Origin: Liolophura sinensis
Taxonomy: Eukaryota > Mollusca > Polyplacophora > Chitonida > Chitonidae
DNA length: 64,000 nt
Assembly: GCF_032854445.1 (NCBI RefSeq)
Contig: NC_088302.1
Span: forward strand, 14,379,338 to 14,443,337
Direction of reading: 5' to 3'
Part shown: one piece after another, positions 1 through 12,219 of the stretch
How positions within the stretch are numbered: position 1 is the first letter of the stretch
Layout: each line of letters starts with the position of its first letter
Notes under the pieces: generated by a model
Told to the model about the DNA's origin: nothing
Databases searched by the model: none
The model's input: the letters and a program-made list of their open reading frames with translations, nothing else
Program-made: the position numbers and the translations under genes

Positions 1-1390
1 GGACATTTTGACAAATTAGTGTCAAATTGTTAGATTGCTCGTTCTTATACCATGCTACATGTATTATCATAGGCCATTTGAAAACCTATAGGCTATGTAT
101 AAGCACGGGCGATCTACTAATTTAATACAAGGGCTTGTGTCTTCAGGTCTTTGTGTTATCCCTGGCACCTTTTTGTCTGGTGACTGTTTGTCAATGTATA
201 TGCAGGACTTCAGTCGAGTACCTGGGAGAAAATCGGGCATTTTCTTCATTTATATGATTGACATTTATGTCCAAGCGCGGAATCCATTTACAGCACAAAC
301 TCCATAGTTGCGTTTGAAAGTGTAAGATGTAACGGTATATTTGGTGGAAATGTGGCTTATTTTTTAAACTATGCACCATGTCTGTCTTCATGTTTTCATA
401 TTGGAAAGTAGAACTGGGGAATCGCATATGTTACCCATTTTGGGCTACTATGCGCATACCCTTACGGCGTCTTAAGATGAATTCCAAGTCTTCTAAGTTC
501 CGAGGTTGAACACGGTGCAAAAATGGCGGGTTCCATTTGTACAGGCGTTTGTACGTACACGTTTGTTTGTATTAAAAGTCATTATGTTTAACTAGATGTT
601 TTGTTGTCTGTTTACTGTTCTTAGAGCATTATTATCGAAGATCCAGCTAGATACAAATATCACGGGGAACTCAAGATAAAAGCTTAGGCTTTCGGCATGG
701 TGGAGTGGAACCTAAAGATGTAAAGCAGTTCCTAGTGAGGCTTGGAAAATATACAGTATACACTGTATCAGGATGTATAATCTTGGTGATAATATGCAAA
801 GTAGCTCTAAATCCCCCGTCTCAGTCCGGTTTTCCCCACGATTTCCCTTTTGTTGGTTGGGCCTTCATGAGTATATCCTACGGCCCGCTCGCAAGTCATA
901 CTTGTATTTAGACGATTTTTTGTCAAAGGACGGCGGTATATGCCGGGAGAACCGATTTCCTTTACCGGTAAAACTGAAAACCAACGTATCGGTGAAAAAA
1001 ATCTTAAACTACATAAACCAAGAAGGTCGCACGTTCAAATCCAGTTCTCGCGGATATTGCTTTGTAAGTTTTTCTGGTAGTTTGTTAAGCCCAGTTGTCA
1101 GGCCAGGGCTCTGCCTGTTTCCTGTACTCATAATTTATTAACCGACTCGGCGCCATATTAACAAAGCATGACAAAAAACAGAATCCACATCAAAATAAAA
1201 AGTAGACTATAGGAATTGTAAACACTTCATACCATCATGTGGTAGTGTCTGATCTAACAGGGATTACTGGCACAAGGCGTGTTTTTCACAAAAGATGTCA
1301 TAACTACCATTATGGACATGAGTAGGCCTACCATTTGCAGCTAAGGAAGCCATAGACGAAGACATGGAATTACCACCAGCACCTTTTGTC
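1..1390. other. No supported gene
   Basis: Unique-looking, AT-rich sequence left of the copy A poly(A) signal. Two overlapping open stretches at 705-1141 end near a donor-like TTT|GTAAGT at about 1062, but they resemble nothing I know and the frames conflict, so no gene is called. Confidence 0.5.
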
Positions 1391-1396
1391 TTTATT
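1391..1396 (-). terminator. Probable poly(A) signal of copy A
   Basis: TTTATT on the plus strand is AATAAA on the minus strand, about 960 bp beyond the stop of copy A. The flanking bases (GATAATAAAGAC, ACAAATACTACC) align with the corresponding site after copy B, implying homologous 3' UTR ends. Confidence 0.5.
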
Positions 1397-2352
1397 ATCA
1401 TAAGATTTGTTTGATACAGGGGTAGTATTTGTTAAACATGTTAAAATTGGCTTCAAACATACAGAGTAAGTTATGAAAGCACAAATATACCTTGTTGACA
1501 TGGGAAGAAAATCTGAAGCATGTTAAAACAGCTTTTAGGCCCAGTAAATAGCCTCGCATATAAACCACGTTGAGAATAAATACATCATTGATGACCAGTC
1601 TTAAGTTTTACTAAATTTATAGTCTGGTAACATTTTGATGATACTTTTTAAAGCCACTCTCTTCATCCAATACGTTACCCGTATATAGGTCTAATCTACA
1701 CTGTGAATAATCCCAGTACAGTCTTGTAGATGACAACTCCATGTATGTTTGCACGCCCAACTACACCTGTTTTCCAGTTCAGTTAACGACTGAGAGATCT
1801 ACATTGCTCACAATCTCGTACGGCGAAAACACTGACAGAGATTCATGCAGGTCGACATGAAATGAAGTGTTGACTGATGAACATGCAGACGGACTTGATT
1901 GACTAAACTGGCAGATATATTATTGTTGGATTCTTTGAACAGGGATAATGACTGGGATTGAATTGATTCACAATATGGGCTTACATAAGGCTGACGGATT
2001 GTTTTGGCAGGGACAATGACAGAGGAATTAAATTAATTTAAGTGATTGACATATTTAGTTGGCAAGTTGTCTTGATCTGTAGTTCACAGACCGGTCTAAG
2101 CAGTGGATACCAAAGATACAAGTAAGTATGACTAGGAATTTCGTAAGGTATAGGGCTTTCAAACTGTGCCCTGGCCAGAATAAGAGTTATAATTATCAGA
2201 CGTATAAGAATTATATACAGAAAAGATGTCTTTTAGGTGCTGCTAAACATTTTTGTTACAAACATTGATTAAAAATATTATTTACCAATTAATACATTTA
2301 AATATACATTTTCAAATCAAGTGTTCAATTTATTTACATTTCTGTCCCGTAT

Positions 2353-5322
2353 TTACACAATTGGCAGTCGCTTAAAGAGTTTCCTAAACAGCAAAGGTTT
2401 CTTCTTCTCAGTCCTGACGTCCTCACCATCCGGGCGTCTGGAGCGCTTCTTGAAAATTCTCTTCACAAGTGATTTCTTTTTGGCCTTTGGAGCTGTAAGT
2501 TATAAAAACATATATCAGACTGAATCAGTTCCTTCATTCGCAAGCTTTGTAATATTCGTAAAATATATGAAATGCATGTTCATATAAACACACCATATAA
2601 ACAGTGTTTTCTAGTTCGTTTATAGAGGACTGTAGGATATTGCTATCACAACTTGACAATATCTACCGTTTTTCATCAGAAAATATTTACTCGCGTCTCA
2701 TTAATCGCATGTGTCATAATTACAGTCTTACCTTCAGCCTCTTTGTTGTTGTCATCATCCGGGAACCTCACGCTAACGTCATCAAGGGGAATTTCCTGAA
2801 AAAAATCGAGGCGTTCATGAGGTTTGATAAGACTTGAGAATGAGATATACAGCTAGACATGTAATCATCGCTCGCTTAAAGCGTTTTGAACATGAGTTTT
2901 CCCGGCAGACCTAAACCAATCAACCTAAACCCAATTTAGATTTTTCTAAAATATATGCCCTTCAGTCTCCCAAGCACATTCTCCGCTTATCTCATATATA
3001 TATGCTTATTAAAATTCAACTGTAACTGTTTCGTAAATCGTTATTTTAAGCGAAAAATATGGTGTTATAAGACTCTATATAGACCATTGTGAAAGACCTT
3101 GTGCCCAGCCTCTGTACATATTCTATACATATTCAGAAAGTGATTGCGATGTAGATCCCTGTAGCACATTATAGTCTGCATTAACAGAGTAACGTTGTAT
3201 AAACACTGTATGAGCTCACCTCCATATCGCTGTAACAGTCCTGGAAACTGACCGACGCTTCTGTGGACTGGACACTGGCTGACTCGTCTGTGGACTGGAC
3301 ACCGACTGGCCCCTCTGTGGAGTGGACACTCACGGATGAACCAGCGCAGTCCTCAGAGGGGGTTTCTTCTATGGGGCAGAATAATACAGTGCACACATTA
3401 AACCTATACTTCTATACACATAAACAGCGACAGTTTGCCCGAAAATAAACACGTAGACAGATATATGCGTGTAGCACCAGATGTTTCAAATTGCTGAAAA
3501 CCAGGAAGAAACTAAGCGAATTAAATGCGAAAATTAATACGGTCTAATGACTGGCATGTCAAACCCTTCGCTGTAGTCACCGCTACGTTTATAATCTATA
3601 TCAGTCAGTAGTTATACGGCGTTATAATTTGGAAGTTTTCCGTTTTCTGGTTAAAAACTGGAACGTCTGGTTGAAATATGTACTGTAATTTTCCTATAAA
3701 TAATTTTAATGAGCATATTCTGTGACGCACAAGAAGACTTACTGCATGGAAGTTAAACCCTTTTGCACATTTAAAATTATGTTTAACACAGTTAATCTTC
3801 TGGTGGTGAGGAAAACGTGTAAAAAACTCAAATCACACACAGGAAAACGCATTTAACCAATTGCAGAAAGCGGCTTTACGTCTGAAGTGTGAGGTCATGG
3901 AGGTGCCTATATACTGTTTTGAAAACACCGTTTCTTATACAGAGATATGTGACATAAGTATTTGTACATGTATATAGATAACAGCTTTTGCTTTTTTCAG
4001 AAATTGAATTCAATATTTTACTACTTTTTATTGTAATCATTGTTATGTCTATTACATGGAACTGGCATGAAATATCTTTATAACTGAATGCCCAGAATTT
4101 AGAATTAAGCCAAGGACATCATGTCCGCCAAACAAGTTATAAAGTAATGTTGCAGTTATTGTTTTTGCATGCCTCTCTAGCTCTCTACATGTATCACGGA
4201 TCTGTACTCACGTTCGGCTTCAGCAGCCAGTCGGCAAAACTCGAGTAATTCCGTAATCTTCTCGTCGACTTTCCGGTCTATGTACTTATCGAGCTGCTCT
4301 TTGATTTTCTCCATGGGCACGGGTTCGGCGCCATACACCTGGTCTACAGAGACTAGAACCTGCTTCAGGATCTGTCTCACGATTTCTACCTGCACGTGGT
4401 CAGTCTGGAAGTCTGAGGGGAAAATGTACAAATTAAGCATTTCATGAAATATAACTTCGATCATCGTACTTAACTGATCATACACCTCGCCAAGATATAT
4501 GTAATTGAAGCAGTTCATAGAGAGATTTAACTGATTTGCTACCATATATTTTATTGCATGATGGCGGTTTTGTATTAATGACAAACTTTTAGATGTGCGA
4601 TTATAATATTGCAATTCATGCTACTTCTACAAGTATTTAAACGATTTCAGAGAAGAGAGACAAATAAATAAAACTAATTTTCAATAGTTTATAACGTGTA
4701 TTTTATGTAATTTGAACAGATCCTCCGCATTTTATCACCCAAATTGTAACTTGAGAAATGCGAAGTATAAAGTTGACCGTGGAAACTTACATGTCGTCAG
4801 ACGCCGGAACCACTGCTGGATTTTATCTCGGGTAATACCTGTGTAAAAAATCATTATGTGATCAAACCGTTGTGAATTACGAATGATTTTACGTGCAACG
4901 GAATGTTTATACTCTTCCGTATTATTGTTTGGGTTTTTACACTCCTGTATTGCCATACATGTGCTATATAGGGCTGTATATGTGTGTTTATATCCATATC
5001 GCATGCAGAATATTTATAAATACGGAATTACATTAAAACCAGTTTCACACAGAAGTGTTTGAAAATAGTGGATCGCTCCCTATAGAAAGCCACGCACCAA
5101 CATAGTACAGGATCTGTACTTGACTGTTTCTAACCACACAATATTTGAAGTGAAGTAACATACAGATACGTGTACATGTATGCATAGGTTATGCATAGAG
5201 TCCATAGCCTCCTGCCTTGTCGAAAATCATTGAGAAATAGTATCCTATTACTCACTAGAAATCTTGATATGATGAATTTACACCATGGAAGAACATTCAG
5301 TTCACTTACCTAAACAAGACAT
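2353..5322 (-). CDS. Small unrecognised protein, family copy A (six exons, 204 aa)
   Basis: CDS exons on the minus strand are 5310-5322, 4791-4838, 4212-4412, 3220-3368, 2732-2795 and 2353-2492. Every junction is GT-AG, with phases 1,1,1,0,1, and the total of 615 nt gives 204 aa plus stop. The start exon encodes MSCL plus one base, as in copy B. Residues about 6-87 look mostly helical (KIQQWFRRL; QILKQVLVSVDQVYGAEP; KYIDRKVDEKITELL). Residues 88-137 form a Ser/Thr/Asp/Glu-rich tract with imperfect 9-residue repeats (SVQSTDESA-like) ending DCYSDME. Exon 5 opens EIPLDDVSV and is acidic. The last exon is strongly basic (KRIFKKRSRR, LFRKLFKRLPIV). There is no signal peptide or membrane segment. 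I do not recognise the family, so its function is unknown. Confidence in the exon structure is high because copies B and C independently show the same architecture. Confidence 0.85.
3220..3368 (-). repeat. In-frame 27-bp coding repeats in exon 4 of copy A
   Basis: The exon carries about three to four imperfect 27-nt units encoding V-S/Q-V-Q-S-T-D/E-x-S type 9-mers (SVHSTEGPV, GVQSTDESA, SVQSTEASV). It is 39 nt (13 residues) shorter than the copy B exon, and the frame is kept. Many S/T-x-x-D/E sites resemble casein kinase 2 targets, which is inference only. Confidence 0.7.
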
Positions 5323-7266
5323 CCTCGATTTTCGGTAAATTATGTCGTCTAAATCGCAAACTGTTTACACTAAGGCAAATATGAAAGCTGAGTAAAGCTT
5401 TATTCTGGAACGTGATTGTCTACGTCACTATTTGTTATGTCATAATAGCACGCTGTGTGATGTCACACGAGTCACGTGCTTTCTTTAAAGTTCCTACAAC
5501 ACCGGTGTTGGCATCACAGTAGAAACTGCTACACTGTAACGTTGTAGATGTTGCGCTACAATCCATTTCTGACGTTATAATGATTGAAGGGGCGCGCTTT
5601 TTTTAATGTATATCATGACCAAACTTTAAGCCTATTATTATTTGCTTTAAGTTATTTGATGTAATTGACTAAATTCCCATTATCCTTGAAATACCCTATA
5701 TTTTAAGCGAAACCAGGTGTTTATTTTTTATATGGCTGTGTTAGAATTTAGGACAGAACCAAAGTACGCTTAATGGTTAGTCATTGTAAATCTGGTACAT
5801 TGGCTGTCATTGCTCACCTTCATTATTGATTTGGAAGTTTTTATCTTGTTGGTACGTGATTTTCAAATGGACAGTTCATTTATCGGTTTATGTGTGTAAG
5901 TCACAGGCCTGGAAAGTGGTATTTGTGTATGACGAAAGACTTAAAACTGAGCAGAGTAAAATTAGACCGTGAACCATTGTGACAGTACGAAGTGGAAAAG
6001 TGAACTGGACTTTTAGTTGGGGTATATATATGGCATGGAGGCCTGCACGTAACATCTGCGGAAAGTTAGTAAGGGATATACCAAAGGGAAGTGGTATATT
6101 TCGGACGCTGCGATTCCCACCATACATTAAACTGACCGCCATCGTCAACGGTTTAAAATTCTTGTAAAAATGTTCAACCTTTTCATCCTCTAAAGCAGAT
6201 TTTTAGTGTTATTTATGCAGGTAATTATTAATGAAATAATTTGTTTGTGTCACAAAAGATGCAATTTTTGTGTACACCCTATAGTTCTTTCAGAATGTTT
6301 TCAAAATACTGATTGCAAAAACCGGTTGAAAAGTTATGGTATGTAGTTAAATAAGTCAGCGTGACCACGTGCTCAAATCAAGTCCTCGTGCGTTCCTGGC
6401 CGTGAAGCTTTTTAAATTGCCTGTATTTTATCTGGTAAGGTCCGATGGTTTCCTCGTACTGCACCCTAAGCTGATCGGCATCATATTAGTATATTCTTCT
6501 TGAGCACGACGAAAACTCCAATCTAGGCCTACTTCAAGATACAAGAGTTATTGGAAAAGAGTTAGGAACGCTGAAGTCCTCACCTCACTATCAGGCAGTA
6601 CATATATACTTATTTTGATTGGTGTTTTACGCCGTACTGAAAAATAATTTACTTATACTATGGCGGCCAGCATTATTGTGGGAGGAAACAGGGCATTACC
6701 ACGCACGGCCGAAGAGGAAGCCAACATAGGCATGAGCTGGACTTGAACTGACAGCGACCGCATTGGTGAGAGGCTCTTGTGTCATGCCTCGGCCACAGAG
6801 GATCCCAGTACAAGTATACAACGCTTTACAACGATACTGCCGAACAATTAAAGACCTGAGAAATAAAACGTTTCAGAACAGTCCATCAGTCAATTAATTT
6901 ACGGCTGTATAACTGTACTAAAAATCAAAGATTAGATTTATCTACACAAAACTGATACAATAAGAGTAATTATGTGTATAACAACAGTCTTTACAATGGT
7001 GAAATAGGATGACAAAAATGTTTTTGTTACATGTTTTCCATGAGTTTAGCGTGACGTCAGCACCTACATGTATGCCTTTGACGTCCAAACATTGAAGCGT
7101 CGAAAAGGAGGTGCAGTGTTCTACACAACGTTACACAACTGTTTATGATGACGTAACAAACAGTGACGTAGACAACCACGTTCCAGTAAAGCTTCACGTA
7201 GCTTTCACATTTGGTTTTGCGTAAACAGTTTGCAAGCGAGGCAAACAAATTGACCGAAAATCAAGA
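5323..7266. promoter_or_regulatory. Divergent intergenic region between copies A and B with paired homologous promoters
   Basis: The 200-260 bases upstream of each ATG align in opposite orientation. Shared blocks include TGACRTAACAAAYAGTGACG, then CACGTTCCAG, TAAAGCTT, GTAAACAGTTTGC and ACCGAAAATC just before the ATG. CRE/ATF-like sites lie at 7052-7059 (TGACGTCA), 7149-7156 and 7164-7171 for copy B. For copy A they lie at 5420-5427, 5435-5442 and 5458-5465, with an E-box CACGTG at 5473-5478. The middle, about 5.5-6.9 kb, holds no exon I can support apart from a minus-strand SINE fragment near 6613-6795. bZIP-type control is inference from the motifs. Confidence 0.6.
6613..6795 (-). mobile_element. 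Family 1 SINE, diverged
   Basis: On the minus strand, tail motifs (TTGATTGGTGTTTTACGCCG on plus), the body and the tRNA-like B-box region are recognisable with many changes. It lies in the A/B intergenic region. Confidence 0.8.
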
Positions 7267-10115
7267 ATGTCTTGTTTAGGTAAGTGAACTGAATATTATC
7301 CCTTGTTGTGAATTAGTCATACATCAAAATAGGCCTATTCACAGACAAGATTTCCTGTGAAATGTACGTTAATGTTTCTCAGTTTCATTTACAATTTAAA
7401 GTCTTAGGCTATGGCATATAAACCTGCGTTATTTCACTCAAAGTATCACAGTGACCAGTGTTCAAAAGTGTATTAGCAGTCAAGAGCGGTATTAACTTGT
7501 CTGTACTAAAATCACATTAGTATTTTGTAAGGCCAAGACTGGTATTGAGATTTAAGCCTAGCTTAGCTTTTAATACACGTTTGAACAATTAGGCATTAAA
7601 ATCTTAGTATTCCAGTCGGTGGTAATAAAGTGATCGACTCCACTAAAGTAGTATACATACATTAGGATGCAAACATCAGGCCAGTGTTGTAAACATATCC
7701 ATTCAGTGCGATTTTTGATTTAACTATATCCAGCTAAAAATAGATTTAATTCTTTGTAACCTGCATATATTATTCACATCTTCCTCTCTGGTCGTACATG
7801 TACATGGGATGGTCTGGTAGCATCCTGTGGATGGATGGCCGTGAGTTTTCGTTGGGTTCTGCCTCGTTTCCTTCCACCATACAAGCATAATGCTGGCCGC
7901 CGTCGTATAAGTGAGATATTCTCAACTACAACGTAAAACGCCAATCAAATAAATAAATAACTGAATATTCATATTCATATGTGGACCAAATTTGGCTAAA
8001 CGAGGGCGTCTCCAAAAACATAACGGTTAATCCACGGGTACCAATACGATGGAAAGATGACATTTTGTTATACTCGTGAAATTGTTTGTAGCTCATAATA
8101 ATTCACTTATATCATATTTTTATAGGAATAACCAGAGATAAAATCCAACAGTGGTTCCAAGGTCTGAAGACATGTGAGTTTCCAGGGGCACCAATATATT
8201 TCACAGTTTTCAAGTCATGCATAGTTTGTCTTTTTATTTGTAAAAGAACAGAGGCCTCTGTCTAATATACATATACAATTACAGAAGGGTTATCAGATAT
8301 TTGTTTTTATTTATTTTTATCTCCATCAATCTTGAAATATAGAAGATGAATACCAGTTAATGAATCGTGTGCTTTATAAGTTAAAAAAATATTCATAACT
8401 CATAAATTGTACAATTTAAATCTCTTCATGAACATATAAAATTATTTTCGCGAGACCTGTCTGCGCATTCATGTACAATTGTCAAATTCAATAATTTAAA
8501 GATTTGTTAAGAGCTTTTAAAATGTTTCTTATCTCTCAGACTTCCAGACTGACCACGTACAGGTAGAAATCGTGAGACAGATCCTGAAGCAGGTTCTAGT
8601 CTCTGTAGACCAGGTGTATGGCGCCGAACCCGTGCCCATGGAGAAAATCAAAGAGCAGCTCGATAAGTACATAGACCGGAAAGTCGACGAGAAGATTACG
8701 GAATTACTCGAGTTTTGCCGACTGGCTGCTGAAGCCAAACGTGAGTTCAAATCTAGAGCTGTATGCAATTAGAGTATCATCATTCGTTGTTACCTTTAGG
8801 GCATTTAGTAGGGGTAGGGACTCTTAATTAAAATTAAGAAAATGAATTTTCTTAATTTAATTAGAAAATACAAGTTTGGAGCGTCTTTCAATATAAAACC
8901 AGATGAATGTAACAAAGAAAATGGATTATAAGAAAACACAAGACAATGAAAATTGAGTTTCTGAAGAAAAAAAAAACAAAGCAAAAAAACCCAGGTTTTA
9001 TGTAGATGTATAATTATATATACATGCCATGAACTACATTGCCTTAGGAGCAATATATATCTCCGCATAAGCTAGAATGCCTTCAGAACAATATATATCT
9101 CCACATAAGCTACATTGCCTTCAGAGCAATATATACATCAGCATATATCAGCATAAGATTACAGAGCAATATGCACCTGCATTAACTCGCTGTACAAAAG
9201 CCGCTTTCTGCCATTGGTCAAATGCGTATTCCTGTGATACGGCTCTTTTCCCTCTAACAGTCTTTTATTAAGTAAACATCATTTATTAATTGTTGTTTTA
9301 CGCCGTGCTCAAGAACATTTCACTTATGAGTTGCGATCACATTGGGGGTAGGCTCCTGGGTCATTTCCGCGGCCAGGGAGGTTCCTCCACTTTTTAACTA
9401 GGAAGCGAAAGATTTGAGCAGCAAATTTCAGAGCCATGTAATTACTGACTGGTTAGTTTGTCAACGTAATTATACAGCATGTATATAAGAGACAGACTTT
9501 GAACTACCAGTAATTAGACCTCATTAATTTCGCCATTTAATTTGGCTAATATCTTCCTGGATTTCATGCAGGTTTTAAACGCGCATGCTTTTTGGGGAAC
9601 TGTTGATGTGTATATAAAGTATACTGTATAGGCCCAATGTACGCATTGTACTGTACTGTCCATTACAGTGAACCCTCCAGAAGAGATCTCTGCTCAGGTC
9701 AGCGCTGGTCCGTCAGTCAGTGTCCAGCCTGCAGACGGGACACCCAGCGTCCAGTCCACAGACCAGTCAGCCCGTGTCCAGTCCACAGACGAGTCAGTCA
9801 GTGTTCGGTCCACAGACGAATCACCCAGTTTCCAGGACTGTTACAGCGATATGGAGGTGAGCTCATACATTCTATATACACTGTGCATGCACCGTTACTG
9901 AGTTAATACAGGCTATAACCAATTATACATGGAGGTCAAAACGGACAGGATGTTTAAAACATAAGACGTGAAATTGTCCAGTTTTCCTGAATATACCTGT
10001 CTCTGTATACACTATATACGCAGAGGAAGATGGGCATTGAAAGATACAGGCTGGGTGCTCAACTTTTTCGCTTGTTCTAGTCTTTTTACAGCACAACAAC
10101 GCCCCCCACCCTCCC

Positions 10116-10188
<73 letters not shown>

Positions 10189-10910
10189 TTGCTGGATATA
10201 TAGAATGTTGTATAGTTAGAATACATTCGGGTCAGGGATGAATTTGAATATCATCATGTATAAGCGAAGAAATTATACTTGCTGGATTAGGTCTGTCAAT
10301 GAAGCCGATGTATCAAAACGTTTCTTTCATGCGTTGATGTCATGTCTGTATGAATATCTGCACCATATGTATGCATATATATATTCTATATACTTTCACG
10401 AACATCGTCATTTCTTCAGGGAATTCCCCTTGATGACGTAAGCGTGGCGGTCCCAGATGATGACAACAAAGAATCTGAAGGTAAGATTTTTATCTTGACT
10501 CAACTGACACCTGAATAAATAAATATTATATTATACTTTCTTGACTCAACTGACACCTGAATAAATAAATATTATATTTATAAGTGAAAAGATTACCTCA
10601 TGAAAAAGGAGGGTCTAATGCTATGCCGATGTAGACCGCTAACCGAATAAACGAACGCAATATGTGTATTTGTAAATGTCGTATTTCTGTGTAGATGTAT
10701 TTCATATTTTTCAAATTATTACAAACCAAAAAAAAAAATAAATTGTTCATGTTAAATGTTTTAAAATTTACAGTTGCAAAGACCAAAGAGAAATCCCTTA
10801 TGAAGCGACTTTTCAAGAAGCGCTCCAGACGCTCGGATAGTGAGGACGTCAGGACTGAGAAGAAACCTCTGTTGTTTAGAAAACTCTTCAAACGACTGCC
10901 AATTGTTTAA
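7267..10910 (+). CDS. Small unrecognised protein, family copy B (six exons, 215 aa)
   Basis: Exons are 7267-7279, 8126-8173, 8540-8740, 9669-9856, 10420-10480 and 10774-10910. All junctions are GT-AG with phases 1,1,1,0,1, and 648 nt gives 215 aa plus stop. The start ATG (MSCLG) is chosen because copies A and C place an equivalent ATG the same 13 nt before a donor. Residues 1-87 are predicted helical and nearly identical to copy A in exon 3. Residues 88-150 are a Ser/Thr/Asp-rich tract with about four 9-residue repeats (VQSTDQSAR, VQSTDESVS, VRSTDESPS) and the DCYSDME end. Residues 151-170 (GIPLDDVSVAVPDDDNKES) are acidic. Residues 171-215 are Lys/Arg-rich (MKRLFKKRSRR; LFRKLFKRLPIV). It lies head-to-head with copy A. 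A divergent SINE sits in intron 1, an (AT)n tract in intron 4 and a tandem duplication in intron 5. It is probably expressed and intact, with unknown function. Confidence 0.87.
7782..7967 (+). mobile_element. Family 1 SINE, diverged and 5'-truncated
   Basis: Body (CATCTTCCTCTCTGGTCGTA) and tail (GCCGCCGTCGTATAAGTGAG ... CCAATCAAATAAATAAATAA) are present, and the tRNA head is missing. It lies in intron 1 of copy B. Confidence 0.85.
9285..9395 (-). mobile_element. Family 1 SINE fragment
   Basis: Tail motif on the minus strand (TGTTTTACGCCGTGCTCAAG on plus), then a remnant of the tRNA-like head (CTCCTGGGTCATT). The middle is missing. It lies in intron 3 of copy B. Confidence 0.65.
9669..9856 (+). 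repeat. In-frame 27-bp coding repeats in exon 4 of copy B
   Basis: About four units of a 27-nt repeat (GTCCAGTCCACAGACGAGTC core) encode 9-residue Ser/Thr/Asp-rich units. They precede the conserved SFQDCYSDME end of the exon. Copy C has no such units. Confidence 0.75.
10119..10187. repeat. (AT)n microsatellite in intron 4 of copy B
   Basis: About 68 bases of pure AT repeats follow a C-rich stretch (CGCCCCCCACCCTCCCCC). Confidence 0.97.
10494..10582. repeat. Tandem duplication in intron 5 of copy B
   Basis: Two near-perfect copies of CTTGACTCAACTGACACCTG followed by AATAAATAAATATTATATT, starting just after the exon 5 donor. Confidence 0.9.
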
Positions 10911-11864
10911 ATATGGGACTCAGTGAAACTAACTTTAACATCTGACTCAAAGATGTGTACATTTAAATGGGATATTTTTTACAAAAGCATTTATTAGCGC
11001 TTGTATTTCACAACTCTAAAGGTATTTTTTTATATAATCGTATCTAAGTATTCTCATTAGAACAGTATTCAGTTTGAAATAACGATCTTCAGTATGATAG
11101 CTCAACGTTTATCAAAATTTAGTGTCATACGATAGTTACTTGTGGTGTCGATTCATCGAAGCATTTAGTCAGCTATAGATGGATCTCAGTCACTATCCCT
11201 GTAGAAACAATCTTTCTGTAATATATCTACCAGTTCAGTCATACAATTAGTTATCTCAGTCACCGTCATTGTCAAAATAATTTGTCAGCGATATATCTGC
11301 CAGTTCAGTCAAGGGGGTCAGTCTACCAGTTCATCAGCCTGCACATCAGTTTGTGTCGTCCTACATGAATCTCTGTCAGTGTTATCGCCGTGCAAGGCTT
11401 TGGGCAGAGCAGATCTCTCTGTCATTCACTGAACTGGAATACAGGTACACAGGTATACCGTGATCTGGAAAGATTTTATGAGTTGATGATAACTACATGT
11501 CTATGACTGGTCTTTTACAGATTAGATCTATGTACAGACATATATCAGTTGACAAGAATGCCTTTATGTGTCACACAAATCATGGTATAGTAAACTTCGA
11601 GACTTCATGATTGATATATTCGCTCTCCACAATAGTTTATATGTGGAGACTTATATGGGCTTATCTGCTATGCTAATAACATTGTTTTTATATGGCCTAC
11701 ATACTGTACCCTATGCTGACCTTGTATAAGCCTATGTTCATGTATTTAGAAATATACATCTAAGTATAAATGAATAGGCCCTAGTGCCATAGCAGTTATA
11801 TTCGAAACCAGTCATAATATGTTTAACAAATGCTACTTCTGTATCAACCAATACTATTTATCAT

Positions 11865-11870
11865 AATAAA
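11865..11870 (+). terminator. Probable poly(A) signal of copy B
   Basis: AATAAA lies within TCATAATAAAGACAAAGTGC, about 955 bp after the copy B stop. The local sequence matches the copy A site at 1391-1396 in opposite orientation, and the stop-to-signal distance is almost equal in the two genes. Confidence 0.5.
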
Positions 11871-12219
11871 GACAAAGTGCTTTTGGCAATCCTATAATTT
11901 CGTTTGTTATTTTCTGTTCATATATAGCAGAAAATTTACTCATTATTGGACAGTCATCAAACGCTGTATTGGTGAGCTGATTTATGTTTGGACAGTGGTG
12001 AAATGTTGAACCCCAGAACGGATCGCGTGTGGGGGTAGCGGGGTGGGTGGGGGTAGGTTGTGAATTTCTGAACTTTTTGTTTGCTGACAGAGATGAAAAG
12101 TTTTATCTCTGAACGAGTTGAATGTTAACTGGAGAGTTCTGAAAGGTTATTTACCTATAAACTAATAAATTGTCGGGTACTTGTGAAGCATTGTATGCGT
12201 GAACTAGAGTCACTTTCAA

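Noticed and set aside
705-1141. Two overlapping open frames, one with a donor-like end (TTT|GTAAGT)
   Set aside because: Frames conflict, there is no recognisable domain and no second exon was found. Not enough to call a gene.
3263-3448. Open frame on the plus strand with Trp-Thr repeats
   Set aside because: Antisense shadow of the exon 4 repeats of copy A.
8529-8768. Ser-rich open frame on the minus strand
   Set aside because: Antisense shadow of exon 3 of copy B.
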